Notes: a model not told the origin generated them from the letters alone. DNA of 64,000 bases from Paenibacillus ferrarius (GCF_002027705.1 NZ_MBTG01000029.1:1-64000); one strand, 5' to 3'. Shown: positions 1 through 10,028, numbered from the stretch's first letter. Numbers and translations: made by a program.

Positions 1-2
1 GC

Positions 3-341
3 GTGATCGATTTGAATGAAGCTACGGGTTTGTTCCGGGACTTGTTTGACTTTGAGCTGCAGGAGCGAAAAGGCGACGTGATTGCCGTTATGAATGATAA
101 AGAGGGATTCACCCTTGTCTTAAGCTGCTCAGCAGCCTTGGAAGGCGTTCCGACTTACCCCGAAGGATTCCATGTTGGATTTTACGTTGACACGAAGGAA
201 GAAGTGGATCGATTCTATGATCGGCTTGTGGGCAAGAAGTTGATCCAACCAGATCAAGGACCTAAGAACATGCGGGGCGGCTATACGTTGTATTTCAAAG
301 CGCTTGATGGCATTCTGTTCGAAATCACCTCGTTCGCCTAA
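3..341 (+). CDS. VOC (glyoxalase/bleomycin resistance) family protein, 5'-partial
   Basis: The 112 visible residues match the C-terminal three quarters of a single-domain VOC protein (usually 120-130 aa). The FHVGFYVDTKEEVDRFYDRL segment and the final DGILFEITSF strand are typical of the beta-alpha-beta-beta-beta fold. The first codons (GTG, then IDLNEATGLFRDLF) resemble the interior of the first module, so the true start is probably just outside the window. Substrate cannot be predicted. A family A repeat with a terminator-like hairpin follows directly. Confidence 0.8.
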   Translation: MIDLNEATGLFRDLFDFELQERKGDVIAVMNDKEGFTLVLSCSAALEGVPTYPEGFHVGFYVDTKEEVDRFYDRLVGKKLIQPDQGPKNMRGGYTLYFKALDGILFEITSFA

Positions 342-369
342 AACTGTAAAGTGAAAGTAGAATTGGTCG

Positions 370-445
370 TTGAGCTAACGACGAACGTTAGTTCAAAAGC
401 AACATAAAAGAAGGCAACCGGACCTAAGTGGAGCGGTTGCCTTTT
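370..445 (+). repeat. Family A repeat, copy 1 (box plus terminator hairpin)
   Basis: The box at 370-396 is nearly palindromic (TTGAGCTAACG, 5-base gap, CGTTAGTTCAA). It is followed by the hairpin GGCAACCG (413-420) / CGGTTGCC (434-441) and a T run. It lies 29 bp after the VOC stop codon and probably also terminates that gene. Confidence 0.75.
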
Positions 446-636
446 CTCGTATGGTTGAATCAAACTCTCTCGTACGATATGAACAGGGAGTCGATAGCTT
501 CAAACCCTTACCTCTGTGTATGAATAAGGTTTTTCTGAAAAACTAGTAGTTTATATTCAGTTTATAAAATTATTTTATTCTATACACTGTAATCAACAGT
601 ATTGGGGATTGAGGTTCCAACACGGGAGGAACGAAT

Positions 637-1761
637 ATGAAAAAAAAAATCCTAGTTAGCGGGGCGAGCTTTGCCGGCCTCTCAACAGCCTACTGGATGA
701 AGAAGTTGGGCTACAACGTGACCGTTGTTGAGATCGCCGAAGGTCTCAAAAAAGGCGGCACGCCTGTAAATATCCGCGGAAATACCATCGATGTCGTGAA
801 ACGTATGGGGCTGTTCGACCAAATCCAGTCGAATAGAATAACCATGGAAGTGATTGAATTGAAAAATTCCGATGATGTCACTGAAAGATTGGACTTCATT
901 CAAAATGACAGTGAGCAGTTCGCGGAAGATGAATACGAAATAGAGCGAGATGTATTACTGAATATGATGTTCGAGGCTGTCAAAGATGATGTCGAGTTTA
1001 TTTTTGGCGATAGCATAACATCGTTAAAGGAAGAAAGTAACGGCGTCGATGTAGCTTTTAAAGGGGGTCAAAAGTGCTCGTTTGACCTGGTATTTGGCTG
1101 TGATGGTATTCATTCGGCCGTCAGAAAATATTGCTTCGGTGATGAGGCGGAATTTTCGCATTTCCTTAAAACTTATTTCTCTATCACGATCGTGAATAAG
1201 TCGTTGATCCGGGAGAATACGACACAGATGTACAATGAGCCTGGCAAGGCGGTCTTCCTGAACGCCTACAACAATAAAACCGATATCGTCCTCTGCTTTT
1301 TCTCGGAGGAGGAAATCCCTTACGATTACCGGAACGAAGAACAGCAGCGGAATATAATTCTGAAAGAGTTTTCCGGGCTAGGCTGGCGAACGACGGAATT
1401 GCTGGAAGAAGTAAAGAACTCGAAAACTTTTTACTTTGACAAGCTGTGCCAAATGAAAATGCCGTCTTGGACAAAAGGCAGGGTAGCGCTAGTCGGTGAT
1501 GCTGGATACTGCGCCTCTCCAGCTGCTGGCATGGGCGGATCACTGGCAATAGATGGGGCCGCTGCTTTGGCTGATGCTTTCCAAAAATGCCATGGCAATT
1601 TCGAATTTGCGTTCCAAGAATACAATAAGAGTTTCCGTCCTTTCATCGAGGAAGTGCAAGCGAGTGCGGCAAAATTTGGCGTAGAGTTTCTAGTACCACG
1701 TACTGAAGAAGCCATTCGCGAAAGAAATTCGCAACCACCATCAACTATAGGACATTCTTAG
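637..1761 (+). CDS. FAD-dependent monooxygenase (PHBH/TetX-like)
   Basis: This is a 374-aa flavoprotein hydroxylase. The N-terminal Rossmann motif VSGASFAGLSTAYW covers residues 8-20, the DG motif FGCDGIHSAVR lies near residue 155, and the GD motif RVALVGDAG near residue 288 is followed by the AGMGGSLAIDGA helix. All three fingerprints of class A flavin monooxygenases are therefore present. Such enzymes hydroxylate aromatic or polyketide-like substrates with NAD(P)H and O2; the TetX group inactivates tetracyclines, but nothing here fixes the substrate. GGGAGGA precedes the ATG. The gene stands alone between terminator-like hairpins. Confidence 0.9.
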   Translation: MKKKILVSGASFAGLSTAYWMKKLGYNVTVVEIAEGLKKGGTPVNIRGNTIDVVKRMGLFDQIQSNRITMEVIELKNSDDVTERLDFIQNDSEQFAEDEYEIERDVLLNMMFEAVKDDVEFIFGDSITSLKEESNGVDVAFKGGQKCSFDLVFGCDGIHSAVRKYCFGDEAEFSHFLKTYFSITIVNKSLIRENTTQMYNEPGKAVFLNAYNNKTDIVLCFFSEEEIPYDYRNEEQQRNIILKEFSGLGWRTTELLEEVKNSKTFYFDKLCQMKMPSWTKGRVALVGDAGYCASPAAGMGGSLAIDGAAALADAFQKCHGNFEFAFQEYNKSFRPFIEEVQASAAKFGVEFLVPRTEEAIRERNSQPPSTIGHS

Positions 1762-2092
1762 CAAGCGATCTGTAGGCTACCGCCAGCATAATTAACAGCA
1801 AGAACGTAATGATCATATAAAACACCTTCATGAGAATAACTTTCGTTAGTAAGATAATGAGAGGATATCCTTTTGAAGGTGTTTTTACATTGACTCACCT
1901 AACGGACATGGTCATGGTCAAGTCATCTTTTTCAGCGAAGCTGGCTAATAGGTGGAATAGAATCAAAAGTACTTGCATTTATTACAGGTACTAAGGTTGA
2001 AAGGATTCATGCTGGAAAAGACATACCCATGAAAAAGGAAATTTAGGGTTAGTGTGGAAACTGTTTGTATACCAAGTTATGAGGGGTACAAG
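1762..2092. other. Intergenic stretch with hairpin and a short gene remnant
   Basis: AACACCTTCA near 1821-1830 can pair with TGAAGGTGTT near 1874-1883 and is followed by Ts, giving a long-loop terminator candidate for the monooxygenase. From 1951 an open frame of 31 codons ends at TAG 2044-2046 and includes ESKVLAFITGTKVERIHAGK. It has no start codon or ribosome site and looks like the tail of a lost gene of unknown family. Confidence 0.35.
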
Positions 2093-3529
2093 ATGAAGCA
2101 TTTAACGGAAGTGTATGTGGACAGTCTGGCACTCAACAGCAGTGCGATCAAGAATGGTAAGGATTTGGTGAAGAAAAACAGCTTTCCACTGCTTTGTCAG
2201 TCAGAAGATGGAACGATCATTTTTGGGGAGTGTAAGGGGAGCGGCAAAGACCCGTATCGATGTTCAGTTGATCTTATAAAGGAAGGCAATCCCGTATTCC
2301 GGTGTACTTGTCCAAGCCGTCAGTTCCCTTGCAAACACAATCTCGGATTGATGTATGCATTTACTTCAGAAAAGACATTTATTACGGCTCCCGTTCCTCA
2401 AGATATTGCGGACAAAAGGGAAAAGGCCGAGAAACGGGAAGAGAAGAAGAAGGAATCCGCCGCCACGGATGCTCCTGTTGTCAAACGTAAAACGAACAAA
2501 TCAACGTTACTGAAAAAAATAACAGCTCAGCTTGAAGGAATCAGCATTGCCGAGAAGCTGATCTTGCAGTTGGTTACATCGGGACTTGGCAGCTTGGACA
2601 AAAAGGCGCTGCAAACCGCCGATGAGCAGGCGAAGCAACTCGGCAATTACTACATCCCTGGCATCCAAACGGCATTTAGGGAATTTACGCTGCAATTCCG
2701 AAGCGAAGAAGAACGTGAAACGGTGTACCCAATTGCAATCGAGCAGCTTACCACTTTGCACGCGCTTATCAAGAAAAGCAAAGAGTACATGAGCAGCAGA
2801 TTGGAAAATCCAGATATTCCTATCGATTCGGAAACGACATTGGAGGAATGGATCGGGCATGCCTGGCAAATCGCCGAGCTAAGAGAACTGGGCCGTGTAC
2901 GCAGCGACATTGAATTGCTGCAGCTATCGTTCCGATCGTATACGGATCCAGCAAGAGGCGAATTCATTGATGAGGGGTATTGGACGGATCTCCAAAGCGG
3001 CCAAATTCACATAACAAGAACGTATCGCCCTTTTCGCGCAGTCAAATACATACGTGAAGAAGATTCTGTCTTTCAGGTGGTCCGAGCGAAGGAGCTTGCG
3101 CTATACCCCGGTGAGCTGAATACAAGAGTGCGTCCCGAGGAAGCGACGTTCCGCGAGGTGAGTCCGCAGGATTATCACAACATCCATGCAGCAGCTCTGA
3201 AATCATTTCCGGAAGTCATCAAGCAGGTGAAAAATCTCATCAAAAACCCGCTTTCTGACAAGCATCCGGTCGTACTGCTCCATTTTTCAGAAATTAAGAA
3301 GACGGATACTTCCTATGTGTTAATAGATGAAAAAGGCAAGCAACTGCCACTGACGGACATCTCGTATCTTGGCGAGCCAACAACCAATTTGTTGACAATG
3401 CTGACGAAGCCGCACCTTCACAACCAAGCGATGCTCGTCATGTTTGAACATAATTGGACGCATAATCGGCTTGAGGCGCAGCCACTAAGCATTATAACTG
3501 CGAATGAAATCATTCGCCTGCTGTATTGA
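2093..3529 (+). CDS. SWIM zinc-finger protein (YehQ-like) of a MoxR/VWA operon
   Basis: The protein is 478 aa. A SWIM zinc finger (C71, C73, C80, H82: CTCPSRQFPCKH) sits near the N-terminus and is followed by a Lys/Glu-rich linker and a long alpha-helical region. SWIM domains bind nucleic acid or protein. The ATG at 2093 is preferred over the upstream GTG at 2054 because GAGGGG lies 6 bases before it. It is the first gene of a five-gene operon whose other members are HEAT, MoxR, DUF5682 and VWA proteins; E. coli yehL/yehM/yehP/yehQ encode comparable SWIM, MoxR, YehM and VWA families. The molecular role is not established. Confidence 0.85.
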   Translation: MKHLTEVYVDSLALNSSAIKNGKDLVKKNSFPLLCQSEDGTIIFGECKGSGKDPYRCSVDLIKEGNPVFRCTCPSRQFPCKHNLGLMYAFTSEKTFITAPVPQDIADKREKAEKREEKKKESAATDAPVVKRKTNKSTLLKKITAQLEGISIAEKLILQLVTSGLGSLDKKALQTADEQAKQLGNYYIPGIQTAFREFTLQFRSEEERETVYPIAIEQLTTLHALIKKSKEYMSSRLENPDIPIDSETTLEEWIGHAWQIAELRELGRVRSDIELLQLSFRSYTDPARGEFIDEGYWTDLQSGQIHITRTYRPFRAVKYIREEDSVFQVVRAKELALYPGELNTRVRPEEATFREVSPQDYHNIHAAALKSFPEVIKQVKNLIKNPLSDKHPVVLLHFSEIKKTDTSYVLIDEKGKQLPLTDISYLGEPTTNLLTMLTKPHLHNQAMLVMFEHNWTHNRLEAQPLSIITANEIIRLLY

Positions 3530-3553
3530 TGAAAAGAATTAGGAGACGATTCC

Positions 3554-5416
3554 ATGAGTATAGACATATTGTTTGAGCTGCAGTATGAGGTGCGGCGCTT
3601 GTTTATCGCGGGGAGCGGAATGGCGGCAGGTGATTTGCGTATGCAGAAAATACTTCCCCACTTGCACAAGCTGGGCGAGTCGGCGCCGGTGTTTAAGCGA
3701 ATGGCGCATGCGGTTAGTCAAGTCTTAGAAGCGGAGACAAGCAACTCAGCGGAGAAACTGTTGGAGCTGGGTACGCTGCTTAATTCGGTCCTGTACACGC
3801 AAGGGAAAACGGAGACCAAAGAAGAACTCGCCCCTTTGGAGGCAGCTGAAGCTGAATCCGCACATCCCACATCACTTCCCTATCGCAAGATCTATCCGCT
3901 GATTGAAGCGTTGACGAAAAAGGGGCAAGGGCGAATGGAACAGCTGCGGCTTGGGCATGAAGAGAGGCTGTTTCTTGATCTTCGCGTGATCCCTGCGGCT
4001 GTTTCTGCGTTGGATGACAGCTATGCTGAAATCCCGGATTATCTTCACCGCGAGGTACTGCCGGTAGTTGGGACGGCAGCGCTCCCAGCGCTGAAGCAGC
4101 AATTCAGAATGGATGGCGGAAAAGGGGACGCCCGCCGCTTGCAGCTCCTCCATACTTTGCGTCCTGCATCGGACTTAGAACTGCTGCTGCAAGCTGCGGC
4201 TGAGGGTTCGACGGAGGTTCGCTCCATGGCAATTGAGCTTCTGAGTGACTATCCGGAGCAAGAAGATTTCATTTTGGAGCAGGCAGACGATAAGAAAAAA
4301 GAGATCCGCAGAGCCGCATTGTTCGCTTTGTCTCGTCTTGGAACGGAAGAGGCCATTGCTCGCTTGTATAAAGCGCTCAATTCAAAGGATCAAGATATCG
4401 CCATAGAGCCGATACAATTGTGCAAGGCGAATGAGCTTACACTAAACATTCTTGAACATGCCAAAACGATGCTCGACAATATCAAGCGACGTTCGAATGT
4501 TTCTGATTCAACTCAACTGTTGCTTGCGGACATCCGCAGTCTGCATGTAAAAAGAGTGCCCGAGGTTGTTAGCTTTTTAGAGCTTTTGCTGTCCACTCCA
4601 GACTTTATCGTTCCGGAGACGGAAGCTCTTCAGGAAGCCGCTGCCGATCTACTGCTTCAACTGGATTTGCCTGAGGCGGACCGTTTTATCTTAACGCTGC
4701 ACGAGGCGTATAATCGTAAATTCATTGCGTACAGCTTTAGAGCAGCTCTGAAAATTCTTCCTCCAGAGGATGTCTACGAACGTTTTTGCCATGATCTCAA
4801 GGACAAAAAGTCGGCAGTGGCGAAGGATTTGCTTCGTGTCCTGTATGAGGTGACTCCGTCGCTGTATACACAACTGCAAACGCAATTACTACCACAAGTG
4901 CATGAAAGCGAACCTATTTCTTCATCCGATTTTTCAAGTTGGGACCCAAGATGGGTGCATCTTTTTGTAAAATTGGATGAGGAGGAGCTTGTCTGCAGAT
5001 TCGCCCGAGAATCAGACCCGAAAGTGACAGCTTATATTGTAAAGAAGTGCGAAGAACGACCTAGCTTTAACGTAACTAAAACAACGAATTTATTGCTGAT
5101 CTTATTCCGTCAAAACGATCCAGATGCGTCAAAGCTGCTCATGGACATTTTGGAGAAAGGCGGAAATAAGCAGTTCTACTACTTGGATCGTATCCAATTA
5201 ACGCTGCTTTCGCTGCTGCCAAGGCCATATGCGGAAAGACTGCGGCAATTCGCAGAGGGCTTATCCTATCAAGGCATGAAAAGTCAATTGTTGGATATTG
5301 CAGAAACGATTGCTGCCAAACCGGAGTCAGAACGAGAGACGGAGCAGAGGGATAGCTCAAATTATGGGGAGAAGGGACAGGGATTATGGGGATGGATCAG
5401 AAGCAAGATGTCGTAA
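3554..5416 (+). CDS. HEAT-repeat-like scaffold protein
   Basis: This 620-aa, mostly alpha-helical protein has HEAT-like units in its middle part (for example SMAIELLSDYPEQEDFILEQ, then IRRAALFALSRLGTEEAIA, residues about 220-280). Helical repeats of this kind are protein-binding scaffolds. No catalytic motif or signal peptide is visible. The gene starts 24 bp after the SWIM gene behind TTAGGAGA, and its 3' end overlaps the start of the MoxR gene by 31 bp, so the two are translationally coupled. Likely a partner of the MoxR/VWA machine, inferred only from the operon. Confidence 0.75.
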   Translation: MSIDILFELQYEVRRLFIAGSGMAAGDLRMQKILPHLHKLGESAPVFKRMAHAVSQVLEAETSNSAEKLLELGTLLNSVLYTQGKTETKEELAPLEAAEAESAHPTSLPYRKIYPLIEALTKKGQGRMEQLRLGHEERLFLDLRVIPAAVSALDDSYAEIPDYLHREVLPVVGTAALPALKQQFRMDGGKGDARRLQLLHTLRPASDLELLLQAAAEGSTEVRSMAIELLSDYPEQEDFILEQADDKKKEIRRAALFALSRLGTEEAIARLYKALNSKDQDIAIEPIQLCKANELTLNILEHAKTMLDNIKRRSNVSDSTQLLLADIRSLHVKRVPEVVSFLELLLSTPDFIVPETEALQEAAADLLLQLDLPEADRFILTLHEAYNRKFIAYSFRAALKILPPEDVYERFCHDLKDKKSAVAKDLLRVLYEVTPSLYTQLQTQLLPQVHESEPISSSDFSSWDPRWVHLFVKLDEEELVCRFARESDPKVTAYIVKKCEERPSFNVTKTTNLLLILFRQNDPDASKLLMDILEKGGNKQFYYLDRIQLTLLSLLPRPYAERLRQFAEGLSYQGMKSQLLDIAETIAAKPESERETEQRDSSNYGEKGQGLWGWIRSKMS

Positions 5417-6483
5417 GATTGCCCTCCGAAAGGCTTTATGTTGAGGAATTGGAAGCTTTGAAGAAATTGGATCAGGATGCAAAGCCTGCTGGATGGCAGC
5501 TTTCTCCGAAAGCTGTTCTTACATTTCTGACGGGCGGAAAAGTAAAAGGTGTTAACATCACGCCAAAATATATCGGAAACAAAAGATTGATAGAAATGGC
5601 GATCGCTACACTTTTGACCGACCGGGCGCTCATGCTGATCGGTGAGCCTGGGACGGCGAAGTCGTGGCTTTCGGAAAATTTGACTGCGGCCATTACTGGA
5701 GATTCCGGCAAAGTCATCCAAGGAACGGCAGGTACGAGCGAGGAACATATCCGTTATTCGTGGAACTATGCTATGCTGCTGGCGCAAGGACCTTCTGATC
5801 AAGCGATTATTAAGAGCCCTATTTTCCGGGCGATGGAAACCGGCGGGATCGCCCGCTTCGAAGAGATTTCTCGCTGCGCGTCAGAGGTGCAGGACGCCCT
5901 GATCTCAATCCTCTCGGAGAAAACAATCTCGATCCCAGAGTTGGGCAGAGAGGTGTTCGCGTCCAGAGGTTTCTCGATCATCGCAACGGCAAACACGCGT
6001 GACCGCGGTGTGAACGAGATGTCAGCGGCTTTGAAGCGCCGTTTTAACATCATTGTGCTTCCGTCCCCTTCGGATATCGAGACAGAAGTGGAAATCGTAC
6101 GTAAGCGGGTCAGCGAAATATCGACCAGCTATGAGCTGAAATCGACGCTTCCAGATGAGGAGGCGGTACGGAAGGTTGTGACGATTTTCCGCGAGCTGCG
6201 CAGCGGGATGACGCTTGACGGCAAAGAGAAGGTGAAAGGGCCGAGCGGGGTCATCTCGACAGCTGAAGCTATTTCGCTGCTGACAGGCAGTATGGCGCTT
6301 GCAGGAAGCTTTGGCAGTGGCAGCATCAGTGAGGAAGATATCGCAGCCGGCCTGCAGGGTGCGATTGTGAAGGACGAAGAGAAGGATCGGCTCGTATGGA
6401 AGGAATATCTTGAAAATGTGATGAAAAAGCGGGGATCGACATGGAGAAATCTGTACTTCGCGTGCTCGGAGATGAACAACTAG
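5386..6483 (+). CDS. MoxR-family AAA+ ATPase (YehL-like)
   Basis: The 365-aa protein carries Walker A GEPGTAKS at residues 86-93, a Walker B-like strand GIARFEEI ending with E158-E159 in place of the usual DE, and sensor-1 ATANTRDRG around N202. MoxR ATPases act as chaperones that remodel partner complexes and almost always work with a VWA protein, present here two genes downstream. A second ATG at 5392 is an equally possible start. The gene overlaps its neighbours on both sides (31 bp and 43 bp), so coupled expression is likely. Confidence 0.92.
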   Translation: MGMDQKQDVVRLPSERLYVEELEALKKLDQDAKPAGWQLSPKAVLTFLTGGKVKGVNITPKYIGNKRLIEMAIATLLTDRALMLIGEPGTAKSWLSENLTAAITGDSGKVIQGTAGTSEEHIRYSWNYAMLLAQGPSDQAIIKSPIFRAMETGGIARFEEISRCASEVQDALISILSEKTISIPELGREVFASRGFSIIATANTRDRGVNEMSAALKRRFNIIVLPSPSDIETEVEIVRKRVSEISTSYELKSTLPDEEAVRKVVTIFRELRSGMTLDGKEKVKGPSGVISTAEAISLLTGSMALAGSFGSGSISEEDIAAGLQGAIVKDEEKDRLVWKEYLENVMKKRGSTWRNLYFACSEMNN

Positions 6484-8810
6484 ACAAAAGTTCGGGGTTT
6501 CATGTTTTCGGTATACGGCACTTATCGCCTGCAGGCGCTCATCACCTCCTAGCTTTTTTGGATGAAATAAAGCCTACAGTTGTGCTCATTGAAGGTCCCA
6601 GCGATGCAAGCCCTTTTATCAGTGAGCTGACCTCGAGTGGTGTTGTCCCGCCCATTGCCATTTTAGCTTACACGGATGGGCTACCTGTAAGGACGCTGCT
6701 ATATCCGTACGCCAATTATTCGCCGGAATATCAGGCTTTTATGTGGGCTAGCAAAAACAATGCGCAGGCTGCATTTATTGATTTGCCCTCTGAGCATGCT
6801 TTGGCGCTTTATGAACAGCGGAAACGCAGACGATCTACTACCGAGTCAGAGCATGCGCAAGAAGCGGACGACTTGCAAGTGTATGTTTATGAACAGAACG
6901 CGCTGTACCAGCGGATAGCCGAGCTGTCCGATGAGCCGGACTACGAGGCTTATTGGGAACGGTATTTTGAACAAAATTTGCAAAAAGACGCTTACCGCCA
7001 GGGCATTTATCAGTTTTCTATACAAATGCGCGAGCTTTCCGCAAGGCAGGAGATGCAGCTTGCGCCGCAGGAAGCGGCTTACAATGAAATTCGGGAAGCG
7101 TATATGAGACGTAAAATTCAAGATGCCATAGCGGACGGTCATGCTCCAGAGAAAATTGTTGTCGTAACCGGCGCACATCACGCTTCTGCGATGGATTTCC
7201 GCTTCCCGGCAATGACGGCTGAAGAGTTGAAGGGCCTGCCGAAAACAACCACGAAGCTGACGCTAATGCCGTATTCGTACTATAAGCTTTCGTCGCATTC
7301 CGGCTATGGCGCAGGGAATCAGGCTCCCGCTTATTTCGAGCTGTTCTGGCAGTGTCTGCAAAGAGGAGATCTTCACCGGCTTCCTGCTCTATATTTCTCG
7401 CAGGTGGCTGCCCATCTCAGAGAGCACGGCACTTATAGATCCACCGCTTCGCTCATCGAGGGAGTAAGGCTGGCGGAGGCACTTGCTGCTTTGCACGACG
7501 GAAGCCTGCCGACTTGGAAGGATTTGCGCGACGCGGCAACGGTATGTCTAGGCTTCGGCGAGTTCTCCACGATTGCGGAAGCATTGGCTAGAACCGACGT
7601 TGGCACAGCCATCGGCCGATTGCCCGAAGGCGTCAGCCAGACGCCGATTCAAGATGATTTGAACAGAGAGCTTAAGAGACTTAAGCTTGAAAAATTTAAA
7701 ACGGCGGTAGCGACAACGCTAGAGCTGGACTTGCGGGAAAACCGCAGAGTGAAATCGGAGGAAGCCGCGTTTCTGGACTTGAAGCGGTCCGTTCTCTTGC
7801 AGCGCCTAGAGCTGCTTGGCATTCAATTCGCCAAAAAGGAACGAGTATACCAAGCTTCCGCATCATGGGCGGAGCATTGGGTGCTGCGTTGGACGCCCGA
7901 AGCCGAGATTCAGGCGGTAGAGTCAACCTTGAAGGGGGAGACGATCGAGCTTGCGGCCGCTTTCGTACTGAAGGAGTGGCTTGAGGCGTGCAGCGATATC
8001 GCAGAAGCTTCGCGCATCATCAGGATTGCGTGCGACTGCGATTTGACTGAGCTCATGGAGCAGGCAAAATCCGCGCTGCAAGGGCTTGCGGTGGACACGG
8101 GCAGCTTTGAACAGATAGCAGCGGCGGCCTACGAGCTGTCCGTTTTGATCCGATATGGATCTATCCGCCGGATCGAAACAGATACGCTGCTTCCACTGCT
8201 CCAGCAGTTGTTTCTTCGGGGAACTCTGCTGCTCGTGGATGCTTCGGGCTGCAATGACGATGCCGCTGAAGGTATGGTGCGGGCGATTCAGTCTCTCCAT
8301 ACCGTTGCACAAGACCATTATGACCAAGTCGATGACGGATTATGGTTCAATAAACTGCAAGATCTGGCTTCACGTGATGACCGGAATGCTAAGCTGTCAG
8401 GCTTCGCTTTCGCTATATTGCTGGAGCGCAATGAGATTCCAGATGAACGGGTTGCACAGGAAGTTTCGCGCCGTCTGTCTCCTGGAATTCCTGTCGATTT
8501 GGGTGCTGGCTGGTTTGAAGGGATAACGATGCGCAACCGGTATGCCCTTTTATCGAGGGTGTCGCTGTGGCAGCAGCTTGATGCGTATATCGCATCGCTT
8601 GATAAGGAAGCTTTCCATCGTTCGCTCGTTTTTCTGCGCAGGGCTTTCGGCTCGTTCGAACCGAGGGAGAAGGCGACAGTAGCCGAGATGATGGGCGATA
8701 TTTGGGGCGTTGGCGCGGATATGGCAGGTGCTGCGTTGCAGCAGCCTCTAAGCGAGGAAGAGAAGGAGAAGCTGGATGAGCTCAATGATTTTGATTTTGG
8801 AGATTTGTAG
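6441..8810 (+). CDS. DUF5682 family protein (YehM-like)
   Basis: This is the largest protein of the operon at 789 aa. Its N-terminal part has the HVFGIRHLSPAGAHHLLAFL signature with FIDLPSEHALALYEQRKRRR further on and VVVTGAHHASAM near residue 240. The rest is helical. The length is close to that of E. coli YehM. The family is linked to MoxR and VWA partners; its biochemical activity is not known to me. The start overlaps the MoxR gene by 43 bp and the stop lies 3 bp before the VWA gene, so all three are expected to be made together. Confidence 0.82.
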   Translation: MEKSVLRVLGDEQLDKSSGFHVFGIRHLSPAGAHHLLAFLDEIKPTVVLIEGPSDASPFISELTSSGVVPPIAILAYTDGLPVRTLLYPYANYSPEYQAFMWASKNNAQAAFIDLPSEHALALYEQRKRRRSTTESEHAQEADDLQVYVYEQNALYQRIAELSDEPDYEAYWERYFEQNLQKDAYRQGIYQFSIQMRELSARQEMQLAPQEAAYNEIREAYMRRKIQDAIADGHAPEKIVVVTGAHHASAMDFRFPAMTAEELKGLPKTTTKLTLMPYSYYKLSSHSGYGAGNQAPAYFELFWQCLQRGDLHRLPALYFSQVAAHLREHGTYRSTASLIEGVRLAEALAALHDGSLPTWKDLRDAATVCLGFGEFSTIAEALARTDVGTAIGRLPEGVSQTPIQDDLNRELKRLKLEKFKTAVATTLELDLRENRRVKSEEAAFLDLKRSVLLQRLELLGIQFAKKERVYQASASWAEHWVLRWTPEAEIQAVESTLKGETIELAAAFVLKEWLEACSDIAEASRIIRIACDCDLTELMEQAKSALQGLAVDTGSFEQIAAAAYELSVLIRYGSIRRIETDTLLPLLQQLFLRGTLLLVDASGCNDDAAEGMVRAIQSLHTVAQDHYDQVDDGLWFNKLQDLASRDDRNAKLSGFAFAILLERNEIPDERVAQEVSRRLSPGIPVDLGAGWFEGITMRNRYALLSRVSLWQQLDAYIASLDKEAFHRSLVFLRRAFGSFEPREKATVAEMMGDIWGVGADMAGAALQQPLSEEEKEKLDELNDFDFGDL

Positions 8811-8813
8811 CCT

Positions 8814-10028
8814 ATGACAAAGGTCGATCAAGAACAAATGAAACGTTGGCGGTTGATTTTGGGCGCTGCTTCCGAAGAGAAACTGATATCGTACGGCGCA
8901 GGTGATGCTATGCTCGACGAAGAGTCGAGGCTCATGGATGAGGCGCTTGCCGCCATCTATGATGACACGGCAGGTGACAGCCGTGATGACGGAGTGGGGG
9001 GCGTCAGCTCCCGCTCCCGCAAAGCAGGGCTGGGGACATCGTCGCCGAAGCTCGCCAAGTGGCTGGGCGATATACGCACCTTTTTCCCGCCTGATGTGGT
9101 GTCTGTTATTCAGTCGGATGCGATCGAGCGCAAAGGCTTGAAGCAGTTGCTCTTCGAGCCGGAGCTGCTTTCCCAAGTAAAGCCGGACATTCAGATGGTA
9201 GCCACGTTAATGGCGCTAAAAGGGAAAATACCAGAGAAAACGAAAGAAACCGCAAGGCAGCTCGTCAAAGCCGTTGTTGATGAAATCGTGAAACGGCTTT
9301 CGCAGGATTTGCGCCGGGCAGTTACGGGTGCGCTGAACCGCAGGCAGCATTCTCCGCTGCCGTCGGCAACCGGGCTGGATTGGAACACAACCATCCGTAA
9401 AAATCTAAAGCACTACAACAAAGAGCGCGGACTGCTGCTGCCGGAGAAGGTGTATTTCTTCGACCGTGCACGGCGGAGCAAGGAATGGACGGTTATCCTG
9501 GATATCGACCAAAGCGGTTCGATGGCGGGCTCCGTCATTTACGCCTCCATTATCGGCTCGATTTTCGCCAGTATGCCTGCGCTGGATACGCGTGTGGTTG
9601 CATTTGACACGGAGGTCGTGGATTTAAGCGAGCAGTGCGCGGAGGATCCCGTCGATATGCTGTTTGGGATTCAGCTTGGCGGCGGAACGGATATTAATAA
9701 ATCCATTGCGTACTGCTCATCTTTTATTGCGGAGCCGAAGAAAACGCTATTTATCTTGGTCTCGGATCTCTATGAAGGCGGCAACCGAACAGAGATGATG
9801 CAAAGGTTGATCGATATGCACGATTCAGGTGTGAAAACGATCTGCTTACTCGCCTTATCTGACCAAGGTGTGCCTTCTTACGACGATGTGGTAGCCAAAA
9901 AGCTGGCTCAACATGGTATTCCATGTTTTGGCTGTTCCCCCGATAAGATGCCTGAACTAATTGAGGGTGCTTTGAAAGGGAACGATCTTTCGGCACTAGC
10001 CGAGCGTGCGAAGCAGGGGCATGACTGA
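8814..10028 (+). CDS. VWA-domain (MIDAS) protein (YehP-like)
   Basis: The protein is 404 aa, with an N-terminal helical region and a C-terminal von Willebrand A domain. The MIDAS motif D-x-S-x-S is seen as DIDQSGSMAGS near residues 230-240, with the conserved Thr/Asp in LGGGTDINKS near 290 and a further Asp in LVSDLYEGG. Metal-dependent VWA proteins pair with MoxR ATPases, as magnesium chelatase subunits D and I do. It closes the operon. No membrane segment is seen, so the complex is expected to be cytoplasmic. Confidence 0.9.
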   Translation: MTKVDQEQMKRWRLILGAASEEKLISYGAGDAMLDEESRLMDEALAAIYDDTAGDSRDDGVGGVSSRSRKAGLGTSSPKLAKWLGDIRTFFPPDVVSVIQSDAIERKGLKQLLFEPELLSQVKPDIQMVATLMALKGKIPEKTKETARQLVKAVVDEIVKRLSQDLRRAVTGALNRRQHSPLPSATGLDWNTTIRKNLKHYNKERGLLLPEKVYFFDRARRSKEWTVILDIDQSGSMAGSVIYASIIGSIFASMPALDTRVVAFDTEVVDLSEQCAEDPVDMLFGIQLGGGTDINKSIAYCSSFIAEPKKTLFILVSDLYEGGNRTEMMQRLIDMHDSGVKTICLLALSDQGVPSYDDVVAKKLAQHGIPCFGCSPDKMPELIEGALKGNDLSALAERAKQGHD

